40,065 nucleotides of DNA from NCBI GenBank assembly GCA_963660385.1, contig CAVKWQ010000005.1, forward strand, positions 1 through 40,065, given 5' to 3'. This DNA is from Avelusimicrobium sp963660385. GTDB taxonomy: Bacteria; Elusimicrobiota; Elusimicrobia; Elusimicrobiales; Elusimicrobiaceae. Positions 7,743 through 17,036 of the stretch are shown here, piece after piece; positions within the stretch are counted from its first letter, which is position 1, and every line of letters begins with the position of its first letter. The position numbers and the translations under genes were made by a program. The notes beneath the pieces were generated by a model. That model saw only the letters and a list, made by a program, of their open reading frames with translations, ran no database searches and was not told the DNA's origin.

Positions 7743-10700
7743 ATGTTCTCTAAATTCTTTATTAACCGTCCCATTTTTTCTACGGTTATTTCGCTGTTAA
7801 TTTCCTTGGCGGGTATCGTGTCTATCACGATGTTGCCTATTGAGCAATACCCGGACTTGACGCCGCCCACCGTGCAGGTGTCGGCCAGTTACCCGGGTGC
7901 CAGCCCGGAGGTAATTGCCAATACGGTGGCCGCTCCGCTGGAACAGCAGGTAAACGGGGTGGAAGATATGCTGTATATGAACTCCACTTCTTCCTCCAAC
8001 GGGGATATGAAACTGACGGTGTCCTTTAAAGTAGGCACCGACCCGGACCAGGCGATGATTAACGTCAACAACCGCGTACAGGGGGCTACGGCCACCTTGC
8101 CCGAAGACGTGCGCCGCTACGGGATTCAGGTCAACAAAAAATCCTCCGCTATTTTGCAGTTAATCGCGCTTTATTCCCCTAACGGCCGTTCCGATACTAC
8201 GACGGTAGGGAACTACGCGCTTTTAAACATTGTAGATGATTTAAAACGTATTGAAGGCGTGGGCGATGCGCAGGTAATGTCCGCCAACGACTATTCTATC
8301 CGCATTTGGATTAAGCCGGATGTACTCTCCCAGCGCGGGTTGTCTGTAAGTGATGTGGCCTCGGCCATACAGGCGCAGAACGTCCAGCGTGCGGCGGGTA
8401 AAATCGGCCAGCCGCCGCTCCCGGTGGCGGTGGACCGCGCGTATTCCATTATTGCGCCCGGCCGCTTGACCGACCCCAAACAGTTTGAAGACATTATTTT
8501 GCGCGCAAATAAAGACGGTACTTCCTTGCGCCTAAAAGATGTGGCCACCGTGGAACTCGGCAGCCAGACGTATGAGTTTAACGGTAACTATAACGGTAAC
8601 CCGGCTGTGCCGATTGGAGTGTATCTCTCCCCGGGTGCTAACGCCGTGTCTACCGCGCAGGCGGTTGAAAAGCGTATGCAGGAATTGGCCGCCAACTTTC
8701 CGCCCGATTTGGATATGGAATACAAAGTCGCTTACGATACCACCTTGTTCGTAAAAGCGTCTATTAAAGAAGTAATCCATACCTTAATTGAAGCAATGAT
8801 TTTGGTGTTCTTGGTCGTTTATTTGTTCTTAAAGGACTGGCGCGCCACCTTAATTCCGTGCTTGGCAGTGCCGGTGTCTATTATCGGCGCGTTTGCCGGG
8901 ATGAAACTCTTTGGTTTCTCTATCAATACGCTTACGCTCTTCGGCCTCGTACTTGCTATCGGTATGGTGGTGGACGACGCTATCGTAGTAATTGAAAACG
9001 TGGAACGTATTATGGACGAGGAAGATCTCCCCGTAAAAGAAGCCACCATTAAGGCTATGGACGAAGTGTCCGGCCCGGTAGTGGCGATTGTTCTGGTGCT
9101 GTGCTCCGTGTTCGTGCCGGTGGCGTTTATGGGCGGGCTGACGGGTGTGATGTACCAGCAGTTTGCTATTACGATTGCCGTGTCCGTGGTTATTTCCGGC
9201 TTGGTGGCGCTGACCTTAACGCCTGCGTTGTGCGCGCTGTTGCTGAAAAAGCAGGAAAAGCCGACCAGCGGATTTTTCTATAAATTTGACCAATTCTTTG
9301 GCAAATTGACCAAAAAATACGGTACTTGGGTATCTTACTTTATCCGCCGCTTGTCGGTTTCTGCGGTGGTGGTGGCCCTCTTCTTCTTGGGCGCGTGGGC
9401 GATGTTTAAAATTGTGCCCAGCAGTTTACTGCCCGATGAAGACCAAGGTATGATTATGGTGTCCACGCAGTTGGACCCGGCGTCCTCTTTGGCCAGCAGC
9501 GATAAAGTAGCCAAGGAACTGGAAAAATTAATTTTGGCCCAGCCCAGCGTGTCCGATGAATTGACGTTTGCGGGCTTTGATATGTTAAGCAGTACGATGA
9601 AGAGCAGCGGTATTGCTTCGTTTATCAAATTAAAACCGTGGGAAGAACGTAAGACCAAGGCCCTGTCCTCTGCGGGCTTGGTAGGTGCGCTCTATATGCA
9701 GGCCAAGAACACGATTCCGGGCGCGGTGGTAATGCCTTTTAACCCGCCGCCCATTATGGGTATGAGCACCACGGGCGGTTTGGAAGGGTATATCCAAAAC
9801 CGCGGCTCCGGCGACAGCCGGGACCTGGAAGCCCAAACCCAAAAGTTTATTGCCGCCGCACAAAAACGGCCTGAACTTTCCAGCGTCAGCACCACCTTCT
9901 CCGCCGCCGTGCCGCAGTATTCTATGACGGTGGATGAAATCAAGGCGCAGGCAATGGGCGTGCCGCTTTCGTCCTTGTATTCTACCTTGCAGGGCACTTT
10001 CGGTACGACGTATGTAAACGACTTTACCTATTCGGGCCGCAGTTTTAAAGTAATGATGCAGGCCGAAGGCTCGTACCGTGCCCGCCCCGAACAAATTGCG
10101 GGTGTGTATGTGCCCTCCACCTCGGGCGCAATGGTGCCGCTCTCGGCGCTGATTACGCTTACGCCCTCTTTGGGTGCGGATATGGTGGAACGCTTTAACG
10201 TGTTCCCGGCCGCCAAGGTAATGGCGAACCCGGCCTCGGGTTACAGTTCCGGCGATGCTATCCGCGCAATGGAAGAAACCGCCAAAGAGGTGTTAGATTC
10301 CAACTTTACGCTCGCTTGGACGGGTACTACCTATCAGGAAACCATTTCGGGCAGTTCCTCTGCCACGGCCCTTATGCTGGGGATGTTGGTGGTGTTCCTG
10401 ATTTTGGCGGCCCAGTATGAAAAATGGAGTCTGCCGGTTGCCGTATTGATGGCGGTGCCGTTTGCTATCTTTGGCGCCTTGGCAGGTACTTGGGCGCGCG
10501 GCCTTTCCAACGATATTTACTTCCAAATCGCGTTGGTGGCCTTGGTCGGTTTGGCGGCTAAAAACGCTATTTTGATTGTAGAGTTTGCCGTAATGTTAAA
10601 GGACCAAGGTATGGAAACAGCCAAAGCCGCCGTGCAAGCGGCCGAACTGCGCTTCCGCCCGATTGTAATGACGTCTTTGGCGTTCATTTTAGGGTGCGTG

Positions 10701-10904
10701 CCGCTCGCTATCAGCACCGGTGCGGGTGCGGCCAGCCGCCACTCTATCGGTACGGCTGTGGTCTTTGGTATGTTGGCCGCTACGGCTATTGCGCCGATGT
10801 TTATTCCGCTGTTCTTCTGCCTGTTCTCGGCTTGGAAGAAGGAACCGGAACAAATTGGCGTGGTGGTGGACCACGTGGAAGAAACGAAAAAGGAGAATTT
10901 ATGA
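7743..10904 (+). CDS. RND multidrug efflux pump, HAE1 family (AcrB/MexB type)
   Basis: A 1053-residue inner-membrane proton antiporter of normal length. The N-terminus MFSKFFINRPIFSTVISLLI is the classical first transmembrane helix. Two large periplasmic loops lie between TM1-2 and TM7-8. TM4 carries the proton-relay motif GMVVDDAIVVIENV with the adjacent Asp pair, and TM10 carries GLAAKNAILIVEFA with the conserved Lys. The repeat of the RND fold is visible in the two halves. It should export hydrophobic drugs, bile-salt-like compounds or detergents together with the adaptor and channel. It overlaps the channel gene by four bases (ATGA). Confidence 0.96.
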   Translation: MFSKFFINRPIFSTVISLLISLAGIVSITMLPIEQYPDLTPPTVQVSASYPGASPEVIANTVAAPLEQQVNGVEDMLYMNSTSSSNGDMKLTVSFKVGTDPDQAMINVNNRVQGATATLPEDVRRYGIQVNKKSSAILQLIALYSPNGRSDTTTVGNYALLNIVDDLKRIEGVGDAQVMSANDYSIRIWIKPDVLSQRGLSVSDVASAIQAQNVQRAAGKIGQPPLPVAVDRAYSIIAPGRLTDPKQFEDIILRANKDGTSLRLKDVATVELGSQTYEFNGNYNGNPAVPIGVYLSPGANAVSTAQAVEKRMQELAANFPPDLDMEYKVAYDTTLFVKASIKEVIHTLIEAMILVFLVVYLFLKDWRATLIPCLAVPVSIIGAFAGMKLFGFSINTLTLFGLVLAIGMVVDDAIVVIENVERIMDEEDLPVKEATIKAMDEVSGPVVAIVLVLCSVFVPVAFMGGLTGVMYQQFAITIAVSVVISGLVALTLTPALCALLLKKQEKPTSGFFYKFDQFFGKLTKKYGTWVSYFIRRLSVSAVVVALFFLGAWAMFKIVPSSLLPDEDQGMIMVSTQLDPASSLASSDKVAKELEKLILAQPSVSDELTFAGFDMLSSTMKSSGIASFIKLKPWEERKTKALSSAGLVGALYMQAKNTIPGAVVMPFNPPPIMGMSTTGGLEGYIQNRGSGDSRDLEAQTQKFIAAAQKRPELSSVSTTFSAAVPQYSMTVDEIKAQAMGVPLSSLYSTLQGTFGTTYVNDFTYSGRSFKVMMQAEGSYRARPEQIAGVYVPSTSGAMVPLSALITLTPSLGADMVERFNVFPAAKVMANPASGYSSGDAIRAMEETAKEVLDSNFTLAWTGTTYQETISGSSSATALMLGMLVVFLILAAQYEKWSLPVAVLMAVPFAIFGALAGTWARGLSNDIYFQIALVALVGLAAKNAILIVEFAVMLKDQGMETAKAAVQAAELRFRPIVMTSLAFILGCVPLAISTGAGAASRHSIGTAVVFGMLAATAIAPMFIPLFFCLFSAWKKEPEQIGVVVDHVEETKKENL

Positions 10905-12355
10905 ACTATAAACGCATAGGGGCGGCGTTGGCCTCGGCCCTGCTTTTGGCCGGGTGTTTAATGGGCCCCAACTATAAACAGCCGGACTTGGATTTGCCTA
11001 CGGGTGAAGCGGCTGATAATTTCAGCATTTTCACCAATGCCAAATGGTGGGAAGTGTTTGAAGATACTACCTTAAACGAACTGGAAGATACTGCCTTAGC
11101 CTACAACAAGGACTTGCAGGCGGCAGTAGCCCGCGTGGACGAAGCCCGCGCGGCGGTGGGTATCGCTACGGCGGACCAGTTGCCCAGTTTGTCCGCGGCT
11201 GGCCAGTCTGGCCGCGCCGGGAATAAGTTGGGTTCCGGCGAATCCCAAAGCACGGCTAACGTGTCGGTATCCTTTGAACTGGATTTGTGGGGCAAATACC
11301 GCCGTTTGAGCGAAGCGGCCCGCGCCAAACTGTTGGCGAGTGAGGCTTCCCGCGATACGGTCCGCCTGACCTTAACCGCCGATGTAGCCAAAAACTACTT
11401 TGCCTTGCGCACCTTGGACGAGCAATTATTAATCGCCCAGCGCACCTTAAAGGCACGCCAGGAAAACGTCCGTATTTACACCAGCCGTTATAAAAACGGT
11501 TACAGCACCGAGGTGGATTTGAAGCGCGTGGAAGCCAATATGGCTAACGTCCAGGCGCAAGAACAGCAGTTGCGCTTAAAAATTGCACAGACCGAAACGG
11601 CTCTCTCTGTGCTGTTGGGTAAATCCCCGCGCGAAATGGTGGAAAACAATACGCCCCGCGGCAAGAGTTTAGCGGACATTACGTTAATCCCCAATGTGCC
11701 GGAAGGATTACCCTCCGACTTGTTGGCCCGCCGCCCGGATGTGCGCTCTGCCGAAGGAAATTTGATTGCCGCCAACGCCAATATTGGTGCGGCGCGTGCG
11801 TCTTATTTCCCCAGCATCCCGCTGACGGCCTCCGCCGGATATGCAAGCGGCGCGCTTAATAATTTGTTTACGGGTTCCGCTGGCGTGTGGGCTATCGGCG
11901 GGCAGGTGCTTGCGCCTATTTTTGAGGGCGGCAAAATCCGCGCCCAAAACAAACAGGCCGAAGCCACTTACCGCGAAATGCTGGCCACCTACGAAAAAAC
12001 GGTACAAGGCGCGTTTAAAGAAGCGTTGGATGCCTTATCCGCCAACCGCATTAACCGCGATATCTTTGACTCGTACAAACAGCAAACCGAAGCAATGCGC
12101 CGCAGTTACGACCTGACGAAAAAGCAGGAAGATGCGGGTCTTATCGGCGTAACCGATTTGCTTAACGTAGAGGAAAACTTGCTGTCGGCTGAAATGAATT
12201 TGGCTTCCGCCCGCAACGACGAATTGTCCGCCGTGGTCAATTTGTCTAAGGCCTTGGGCGGTGGTTGGAACGTAAAGGACGGTTTCGGCCCGTATGAAAA
12301 TTTAGTCAAAAAACAACAGGCTGAACTGGCCAAACAAGCGCAAAGCGAAAAATAA
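10901..12355 (+). CDS. RND efflux outer-membrane lipoprotein (OprM/NodT type)
   Basis: A 484-residue channel protein. The N-terminus has a lipoprotein signal (LLLAGCLMGPNYKQP), and the GPNYKxP sequence following the Cys is diagnostic of the NodT family. Two outer-membrane efflux repeats follow, with SFELDLWGKYRR in the first and FEGGKIRAQNKQAEATYREM in the second, plus LPSDLLARRPDVRSAE between them. The ATG overlaps the pump stop codon as ATGA and has AGGAG upstream. It completes the tripartite pump and is followed by a strong terminator. Confidence 0.95.
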   Translation: MNYKRIGAALASALLLAGCLMGPNYKQPDLDLPTGEAADNFSIFTNAKWWEVFEDTTLNELEDTALAYNKDLQAAVARVDEARAAVGIATADQLPSLSAAGQSGRAGNKLGSGESQSTANVSVSFELDLWGKYRRLSEAARAKLLASEASRDTVRLTLTADVAKNYFALRTLDEQLLIAQRTLKARQENVRIYTSRYKNGYSTEVDLKRVEANMANVQAQEQQLRLKIAQTETALSVLLGKSPREMVENNTPRGKSLADITLIPNVPEGLPSDLLARRPDVRSAEGNLIAANANIGAARASYFPSIPLTASAGYASGALNNLFTGSAGVWAIGGQVLAPIFEGGKIRAQNKQAEATYREMLATYEKTVQGAFKEALDALSANRINRDIFDSYKQQTEAMRRSYDLTKKQEDAGLIGVTDLLNVEENLLSAEMNLASARNDELSAVVNLSKALGGGWNVKDGFGPYENLVKKQQAELAKQAQSEK

Positions 12356-12378
12356 AATCTGCGCCGTTTGATTTAATA

Positions 12379-12416
12379 AAAAACTCCCCGACGGTATTCC
12401 CGCCGGGGAGTTTTTT
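12379..12416 (+). terminator. Terminator of the RND operon
   Basis: ACTCCCCGaCGG - TATTC - CCGcCGGGGAGT forms a 12-bp stem with one mismatch, preceded by A residues and followed by six T residues. Confidence 0.9.
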
Positions 12417-12474
12417 GCCCTAATTAACCCTAAAAACCGCCTGTAAACTTGCCAAAAAGGCGGCGCAAATTTGA

Positions 12475-12480
12475 TAAACT
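12475..12480 (+). promoter_or_regulatory. Possible -10 box of purB
   Basis: TAAACT is followed by six bases and the purB ATG. There is no Shine-Dalgarno sequence, so the message may be leaderless. TTGCCA at 12449-12454 is 20 bp away, too far for a normal -35. Confidence 0.3.
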
Positions 12481-12486
12481 ATATGT

Positions 12487-13881
12487 ATGAAGACTCCGGC
12501 GTTGTGCCCGTTAGACGGCCGCTATGGCGGCAGATTGGGCGCGCTCAGAAGTGTAATGAGCGAAGCCGCCTTTACTGCATCCCGCGTGCGTGCGGAACTC
12601 AACTGGTTTACCGTTTTATCCCATTTAAAATTGCCGCGTTTTGCGGCTTTATCTGCCCAAGAAACGGATTTGTTAAGTAATTTGTTGCCCCTTTCGGAGC
12701 AGGATTTGGAAGTTATCCGCGCCTTGGAATTTGACGGCTACGGAAAAATTCCCGCCACCAAGCACGATGTAAAGGCCGTGGAATACTTTTTAAAATTGCG
12801 CTTAAAAAATACCCCGTTAAAGGACCGCTTGGAGTGGTTCCATTTCGCCCTGACAAGCGAAGATATCAATAGTGCGGCCTATGCAATGCTGCTTGCGGAC
12901 GGGGTGGAAAAGGCGCTTTTGCCTGCCTTGGAAAAGGTGCAAAAAGATTTAGCCCGGTTGGCCCGCAAGGAAGCCCGTTCCGTTTTGCTCGCCCGTACTC
13001 ACGGGCAGGCCGCCGTGCCGACGACGTTCGGAAAGGAAATCCGCGTGTTTGAGGCGCGTTTAAGCCGCCAATTACAGGAACTTAAAAAGCGCGAAGTTTC
13101 GCTCAAATTTGGCGGGGCTGTGGGCAATTACAATGCGCATTTGGCCGCCTTCCCCAAGGTAAATTGGGTATCTGCCGCACGCCGTTTTGTAGCAGCCTTG
13201 AATAAAGGGCGCAAAATAAAAATAGTGTTAAGCCCCGTTTCTACGCAGGTTGACAACCGCGATACGTACGCGGAACTGTTTGATAATGTCCGCCGGATAA
13301 ATACGGTTTTGCTGGGGCTAAGCCAAGATATATGGCGGTATATTTCTGCCGGGCTCGTGAGCCAAAAAACGGCGGCGGGCGAGGTGGGCTCGTCCACAAT
13401 GCCGCAAAAGGTAAACCCGATTGATTTTGAAAACGCCGAGGGAAATTTGCAGGTGGCGGATGTGCTATTGGAACTTTTTTCACGCAAGTTGCCCGTGTCC
13501 CGCTTGCAACGGGACCTGTCCGATTCTACCGTACTGCGCAATATGGCGGTAGCGTTTGGCTACGCGCTGACGGCTTATTTGTCCCTATCCAAGGGGCTTT
13601 CCAAGATTTCGTTTGACCGCAAGGCGGCGCAGGCGGAACTTTCCGCCCACCCCGAAGTATTGGCGGAGGGCGTACAGACGGTTTTACGCGCGGCGGGCTA
13701 TCCAAACCCGTACGAAACATTGCGCGATTTTACGCGCGGGCGCAAAATGACTCCCGCGTTATGGCAAGAATTTATAGAAGGGTTGGCTGTTGACGGGCCG
13801 ACCAAACAGCGGTTGTTGGCACTATCCCTGGAAACTTATTTGGGGCGCGCCGTGCAACTGGCGGAGGGAAAATATGATTGA
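12487..13881 (+). CDS. purB: Adenylosuccinate lyase
   Basis: A 464-residue enzyme of the fumarase/aspartase superfamily. It cleaves SAICAR to AICAR and adenylosuccinate to AMP, releasing fumarate both times. The opening PLDGRYGGRLGALRSVMSE and ALTSEDINSAAYAMLL are typical of the E. coli-type PurB subgroup (about 456 residues). LLARTHGQAAVPTTFGKE carries a catalytic His, and the signature loop GSSTMPQKVNPIDFE (from residue 301) carries the catalytic Ser. No ribosome-binding site precedes the ATG. The 3' end overlaps purA by eight bases, so the final two steps from IMP to AMP are co-expressed. Confidence 0.96.
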   Translation: MKTPALCPLDGRYGGRLGALRSVMSEAAFTASRVRAELNWFTVLSHLKLPRFAALSAQETDLLSNLLPLSEQDLEVIRALEFDGYGKIPATKHDVKAVEYFLKLRLKNTPLKDRLEWFHFALTSEDINSAAYAMLLADGVEKALLPALEKVQKDLARLARKEARSVLLARTHGQAAVPTTFGKEIRVFEARLSRQLQELKKREVSLKFGGAVGNYNAHLAAFPKVNWVSAARRFVAALNKGRKIKIVLSPVSTQVDNRDTYAELFDNVRRINTVLLGLSQDIWRYISAGLVSQKTAAGEVGSSTMPQKVNPIDFENAEGNLQVADVLLELFSRKLPVSRLQRDLSDSTVLRNMAVAFGYALTAYLSLSKGLSKISFDRKAAQAELSAHPEVLAEGVQTVLRAAGYPNPYETLRDFTRGRKMTPALWQEFIEGLAVDGPTKQRLLALSLETYLGRAVQLAEGKYD

Positions 13882-14890
13882 TATTGTTTGCGGCGGCCAA
13901 GCCGGAGATGAAGGAAAAGGCAAGATTTCGGCGTATTTGTCTTATAAAGGCAATTACGATTATTGTGTGCGCGTGGGTGGCCCCAACGCGGGGCATACCG
14001 TGGTAAAAGACGGCAAATCTTACACGCTTAAAAATATCCCGTCCGGGTTTTTAAACCCCAAGACCAAACTCGTCTTGGGTGCGGGTGCCTATACCAAAAC
14101 CGAGTGGCTCTTAGACGAGGTAAACTTTACCGGCACCAAGGACCGCCTGATTATTGACCCGTACGCCGTGCTGATTACGGACGAACAGACCGCGGCCGAG
14201 AAAAACGCGGACCACTTTATGAAGCACATCGGCAGCGTAGGGACTGGTTTGGGCCAGGCGGTGCGCGACCGCATTGAGCGCCGCAATATTAAATTTGCCA
14301 AGGACGAACCGCTTTTAAAGGAATTTATCCAAGATGTGCCCGAACTGTTAAACGGGTGCTTGGATAAAGGCGGCGAAATCTTGCTGGAAGGCACACAGGG
14401 GATTAAACTTTCCTTGCTGCACGGGGAATATCCGTTTGTTACGTCGCGCGATACCACGGCCAGCACCTTTTTGGGCGAAGCCGGACTCGGCCCCAAGAGC
14501 GTAAAGGATGTGTATGTGGTTTTTAAGCCCTACATTACCCGCGTCGGCCCGGGCCCGCTGGACCACGAAATGACCGACGAAAAAGAGTTGGAAGTTTATC
14601 ACACCAAGGGGCACGAAATCGGCAGCGTCAGCAAACGCCTGCGCCGTATCGGTGCGTTTGAAAAACGCTCCGCTTCCCGCGCGATTATGATTAACAACTG
14701 CACCAAAATCGCCATTACGCATATTGATATGTTCCCCGGCAACGACCGCGTGAAAAAGTACGAAGATTTCACGCCCGAGGCCAAGGCCTTTTTGGACGGT
14801 TTAAAACAACTGTCTGCCGAGGTGTATCCGCACCCGGAAATTGCGCTTATTTCCACCGGACCGGATATGGAAGATACCTTGGTCTTATAA
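13874..14890 (+). CDS. purA: Adenylosuccinate synthetase, short archaeal-like form
   Basis: This 338-residue enzyme joins IMP and aspartate at the cost of GTP, the step before PurB. The N-terminal loop is GGQAGDEGKGK (7-17) with the catalytic D12; NAGHT carries the catalytic H41. EGTQGIKLSLLHG, TSRDTTASTFL and the C-terminal STGPDMEDT follow. E. coli-type PurA is about 430 residues; this length and the GTQG/SLLHG and SRDTTA wording match the short archaeal proteins. The normally conserved Trp of GGQWGDEGKG is Ala here. I start at 13874 because GGAGGG lies five bases upstream; reading in frame from 13790 would overlap most of the purB tail. Enzyme activity despite the Trp change is likely but not certain. 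Confidence 0.93.
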   Translation: MIDIVCGGQAGDEGKGKISAYLSYKGNYDYCVRVGGPNAGHTVVKDGKSYTLKNIPSGFLNPKTKLVLGAGAYTKTEWLLDEVNFTGTKDRLIIDPYAVLITDEQTAAEKNADHFMKHIGSVGTGLGQAVRDRIERRNIKFAKDEPLLKEFIQDVPELLNGCLDKGGEILLEGTQGIKLSLLHGEYPFVTSRDTTASTFLGEAGLGPKSVKDVYVVFKPYITRVGPGPLDHEMTDEKELEVYHTKGHEIGSVSKRLRRIGAFEKRSASRAIMINNCTKIAITHIDMFPGNDRVKKYEDFTPEAKAFLDGLKQLSAEVYPHPEIALISTGPDMEDTLVL

Positions 14891-14910
14891 GCGTATCAAA
14901 AATACTTTTG

Positions 14911-14944
14911 CCCCGCCTGGGATATTTGCCGGGCGGGGTTTTTA
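14911..14944 (+). terminator. Terminator of purBA
   Basis: CCCCGCCTGG (14911-14920) pairs with CCGGGCGGGG (14929-14938) with one G-T wobble, followed by five T residues. Confidence 0.88.
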
Positions 14945-14954
14945 ATTATAAGTA

Positions 14955-14983
14955 TTTACAGGGCGTTGCGGGCAAGTTATAAT
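14955..14983 (+). promoter_or_regulatory. Promoter of the HAD hydrolase gene
   Basis: TTTACA (14955-14960) - 17 bp - TATAAT (14978-14983), one mismatch from consensus, 16 bases upstream of the ATG at 15000. Confidence 0.75.
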
Positions 14984-14999
14984 AAAGCAAGGGGGAAAA

Positions 15000-15599
15000 A
15001 TGAAAGACATCATTTTTGATTTAGGCGGGGTGCTGATTGACTGGAACCCGCGCCACTTGTATAAAAAGATTTTTGCTTCCGCGGAAGAAATGGAGTGGTT
15101 TTTAACCACCGTTTGCCCGCCTGATTGGAACGCCAAGCAGGATGCCGGGCGCGCATTTGCCGAGGGATTAGCCGAGGCCAAGGCTAAATACCCTAAATAT
15201 GCGCCGCAAATTGATGCGTATTTTTTGCGCTGGGAGGAAATGCTGGGCGGCCCCATTAAAGGCACGGTGCAAATTTTGCGTGAGTTAAAGGGGAAAAATT
15301 ACCGGGTGTTTGCACTTTCCAACTGGTCGGCGGAGACGTTCCCCATTGCGCGCAAAAAGTTTGATTTTTTAGGGCTTTTGGGCGGTGTGGTGTTATCTGG
15401 CGAGGAAAAAATGAATAAACCGGAGCCGGAAATTTACAGGAGGCTTTTGTCGCGCTACCAGTTGCGGGCGGATAACTGCGTGTTTACGGATGATAATAAA
15501 GATAATGTGTCCGCCGCCAAGGCTTTGGGGATTGATTCAATTCTTTTTACTGGGCCGGAGCACCTGCGGCTGGAATTAGTAAAGCGCGCTATTTTATAA
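15000..15599 (+). CDS. HAD-superfamily hydrolase (YihX-like, subfamily IA)
   Basis: A 199-residue cytoplasmic protein with the four HAD motifs: FDLGGVLID (nucleophile D7), ALSNWS (motif II Ser), NKPEPEIY (motif III Lys) and FTDDNKDN (motif IV acidic pair). The DxGGV form of motif I, lacking the second Asp, is seen in the YihX/haloacid-dehalogenase branch. YihX is an alpha-D-glucose-1-phosphate phosphatase; other members act on different sugar phosphates, so the substrate here is open. GGGGGA lies about four bases before the ATG. It stands alone between terminators. Confidence 0.87.
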   Translation: MKDIIFDLGGVLIDWNPRHLYKKIFASAEEMEWFLTTVCPPDWNAKQDAGRAFAEGLAEAKAKYPKYAPQIDAYFLRWEEMLGGPIKGTVQILRELKGKNYRVFALSNWSAETFPIARKKFDFLGLLGGVVLSGEEKMNKPEPEIYRRLLSRYQLRADNCVFTDDNKDNVSAAKALGIDSILFTGPEHLRLELVKRAIL

Positions 15600-15634
15600 A
15601 AAACGCCCCGGGTAACTCCGGGGTGGTATATTTT
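15598..15634. terminator. Bidirectional terminator between HAD and CNNM genes
   Basis: CGCCCCGG (15604-15611) pairs with CCGGGGTG (15618-15625) with one wobble; A residues on the left give a T-run for the minus strand and TATATTTTATT follows on the right. Confidence 0.75.
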
Positions 15635-16928
15635 ATTCGGCCTTGCTTACAATGGCTTCCATTAGTTTGTGGCGGCGGAATTTGCGCGTTTCCAAGATAA
15701 TTCCGTTCGCCTTTATTTTTTCGTTTTTAGTGGGCTGGCGGCCGAGTTTTACGCCAATCCATTTTTCCATTGTCATATTGTCCGGCACGTCGGCGGGGAT
15801 AGATAAATCCAGCCGCTCAAACACGTCTGCCATTTTTGCGCTGGCGCTTACCACCCACGCGTTGCCGAACGGTTTTATATAGGCGGGGAAGAAATCGTAT
15901 TCGTCTTCAATTTCGCCCACCATTTCTTCAAAAATGTCTTCCAAGGTCAAAATCCCCGTGATTTTTTCGTCCTCGGTTACCAAGCACAGGTGCTGTTTGC
16001 TCTTCATCATTTTTTCCAAAGCGGCGGAAATAATGGTGTCGGCTTCCAAGCGCAGTACGGGGCGGACAATGGAGCGGGCACTCGTTGGCGCGCCGCCAGA
16101 CATTTTGGTTGATAAGAAAATATCTTTAAAGTTTAAGTAGCCGATAATGCTTTGCGGGTCGTCGGGGCGTTCTTTTACCGGAAAACGCGTGTGCATATCC
16201 AAATGCGCTTTAACAAAGGTGTCGGCGATAGAGTCGTTAGCGTCTAGCATATACACTTGGTTTAAAGGGACCTGAATTTCGCGAATTTTGCGGATGCAAA
16301 ACATCGCGCTGGACAGCACAATTTTTTCCTCCGTCTTGCCAAACAAGCGCGAAGAAGAGGCAATCGCCGCCGCTGTGCGCAAGTCCGCCATTGCGGCCTT
16401 TTGGGCCTCCTTGGGGTCAAGTGCTTTGGTAAAGGTTTTTTTGGTAAAAAAGCGCACAATGGCTTCCATAATATGCACAATGGGCGAGAGAATTGTATAG
16501 AGCACGCGCATTACCGGGGAGCATTTTAAAACCACAAATTCTTTGTTTTTAATAGCAAAGGTTTTGGGGGTCAGTTCGCCGAAAATAATGGTAATGAAAC
16601 TAAGCGGCACTACCACAAACGCTACGGCTAATGCATCGGCCAGTCGCTTGGGCAGGCCAAACCAATCTTGCAAAAAGGGGGAAAACATTTCATCAGCCCC
16701 GGCCCCGCCCGTAGCGGCGGCCACCGCACCCACCAGCGTAATGCCGATTTGCACTACGGCCAAACTGCCCTCCATATGGTCTTTCATAAACAGGGCTTGT
16801 TCCGCGCCGGAGCGCTTTTCTTGCGCTAAAATGGAAAGTTTCGTGCGCGAAACGGACGCCAGGGCCATTTCATAAGCGGCCAGCAAGGCGTTTAAAATAA
16901 GCATTAAAATAATAATAAGTATCGTCAT
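15633..16928 (-). CDS. CNNM-family transporter with CBS pair and CorC/HlyC domain
   Basis: A 431-residue inner-membrane protein of the CorC/hemolysin C/TlyC-like family. Residues 1-150 contain the CNNM (DUF21) membrane domain with the motif GELTPKTFAIKN. A CBS-domain pair spans roughly 205-330 (GYLNFKDIF, GILTLEDIFEEMVGEIEDEYD). The acidic CorC_HlyC domain forms the C-terminus. Family members such as CorC/MpfA export or homeostatically control Mg2+ and other divalent ions. No Shine-Dalgarno precedes the ATG; TATATA lies six bases upstream. It is divergent from the copper ATPase gene. Confidence 0.9.
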   Translation of the reverse strand: MTILIIILMLILNALLAAYEMALASVSRTKLSILAQEKRSGAEQALFMKDHMEGSLAVVQIGITLVGAVAAATGGAGADEMFSPFLQDWFGLPKRLADALAVAFVVVPLSFITIIFGELTPKTFAIKNKEFVVLKCSPVMRVLYTILSPIVHIMEAIVRFFTKKTFTKALDPKEAQKAAMADLRTAAAIASSSRLFGKTEEKIVLSSAMFCIRKIREIQVPLNQVYMLDANDSIADTFVKAHLDMHTRFPVKERPDDPQSIIGYLNFKDIFLSTKMSGGAPTSARSIVRPVLRLEADTIISAALEKMMKSKQHLCLVTEDEKITGILTLEDIFEEMVGEIEDEYDFFPAYIKPFGNAWVVSASAKMADVFERLDLSIPADVPDNMTMEKWIGVKLGRQPTKNEKIKANGIILETRKFRRHKLMEAIVSKAE

Positions 16929-16934
16929 ATTTCA

Positions 16935-16940
16935 TATATA
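16935..16940 (-). promoter_or_regulatory. Possible -10 box of the CNNM gene (leaderless type)
   Basis: Minus strand: TATATA, six bases, ATG. TTGCAG is present 19 bp upstream. A shifted hexamer (TACACT) would give a leader of a few bases instead. Confidence 0.35.
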
Positions 16941-16988
16941 GTGTAGCAAAAAAGCGGGACTGCAAAGGCAACTACTCCGCTTGCCGCC

Positions 16989-17017
16989 TTGACAATTTGC
17001 CTCGCAGGGTTTATTCT
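16989..17017 (+). promoter_or_regulatory. Promoter of the copper ATPase gene
   Basis: TTGACA (16989-16994) - 17 bp - TATTCT (17012-17017), with AGGGGG (17025-17030) as ribosome-binding site before the ATG at 17037. I see no clear CopY or CsoR operator. Confidence 0.75.
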
Positions 17018-17036
17018 TATTAACAGGGGGTTCTAG

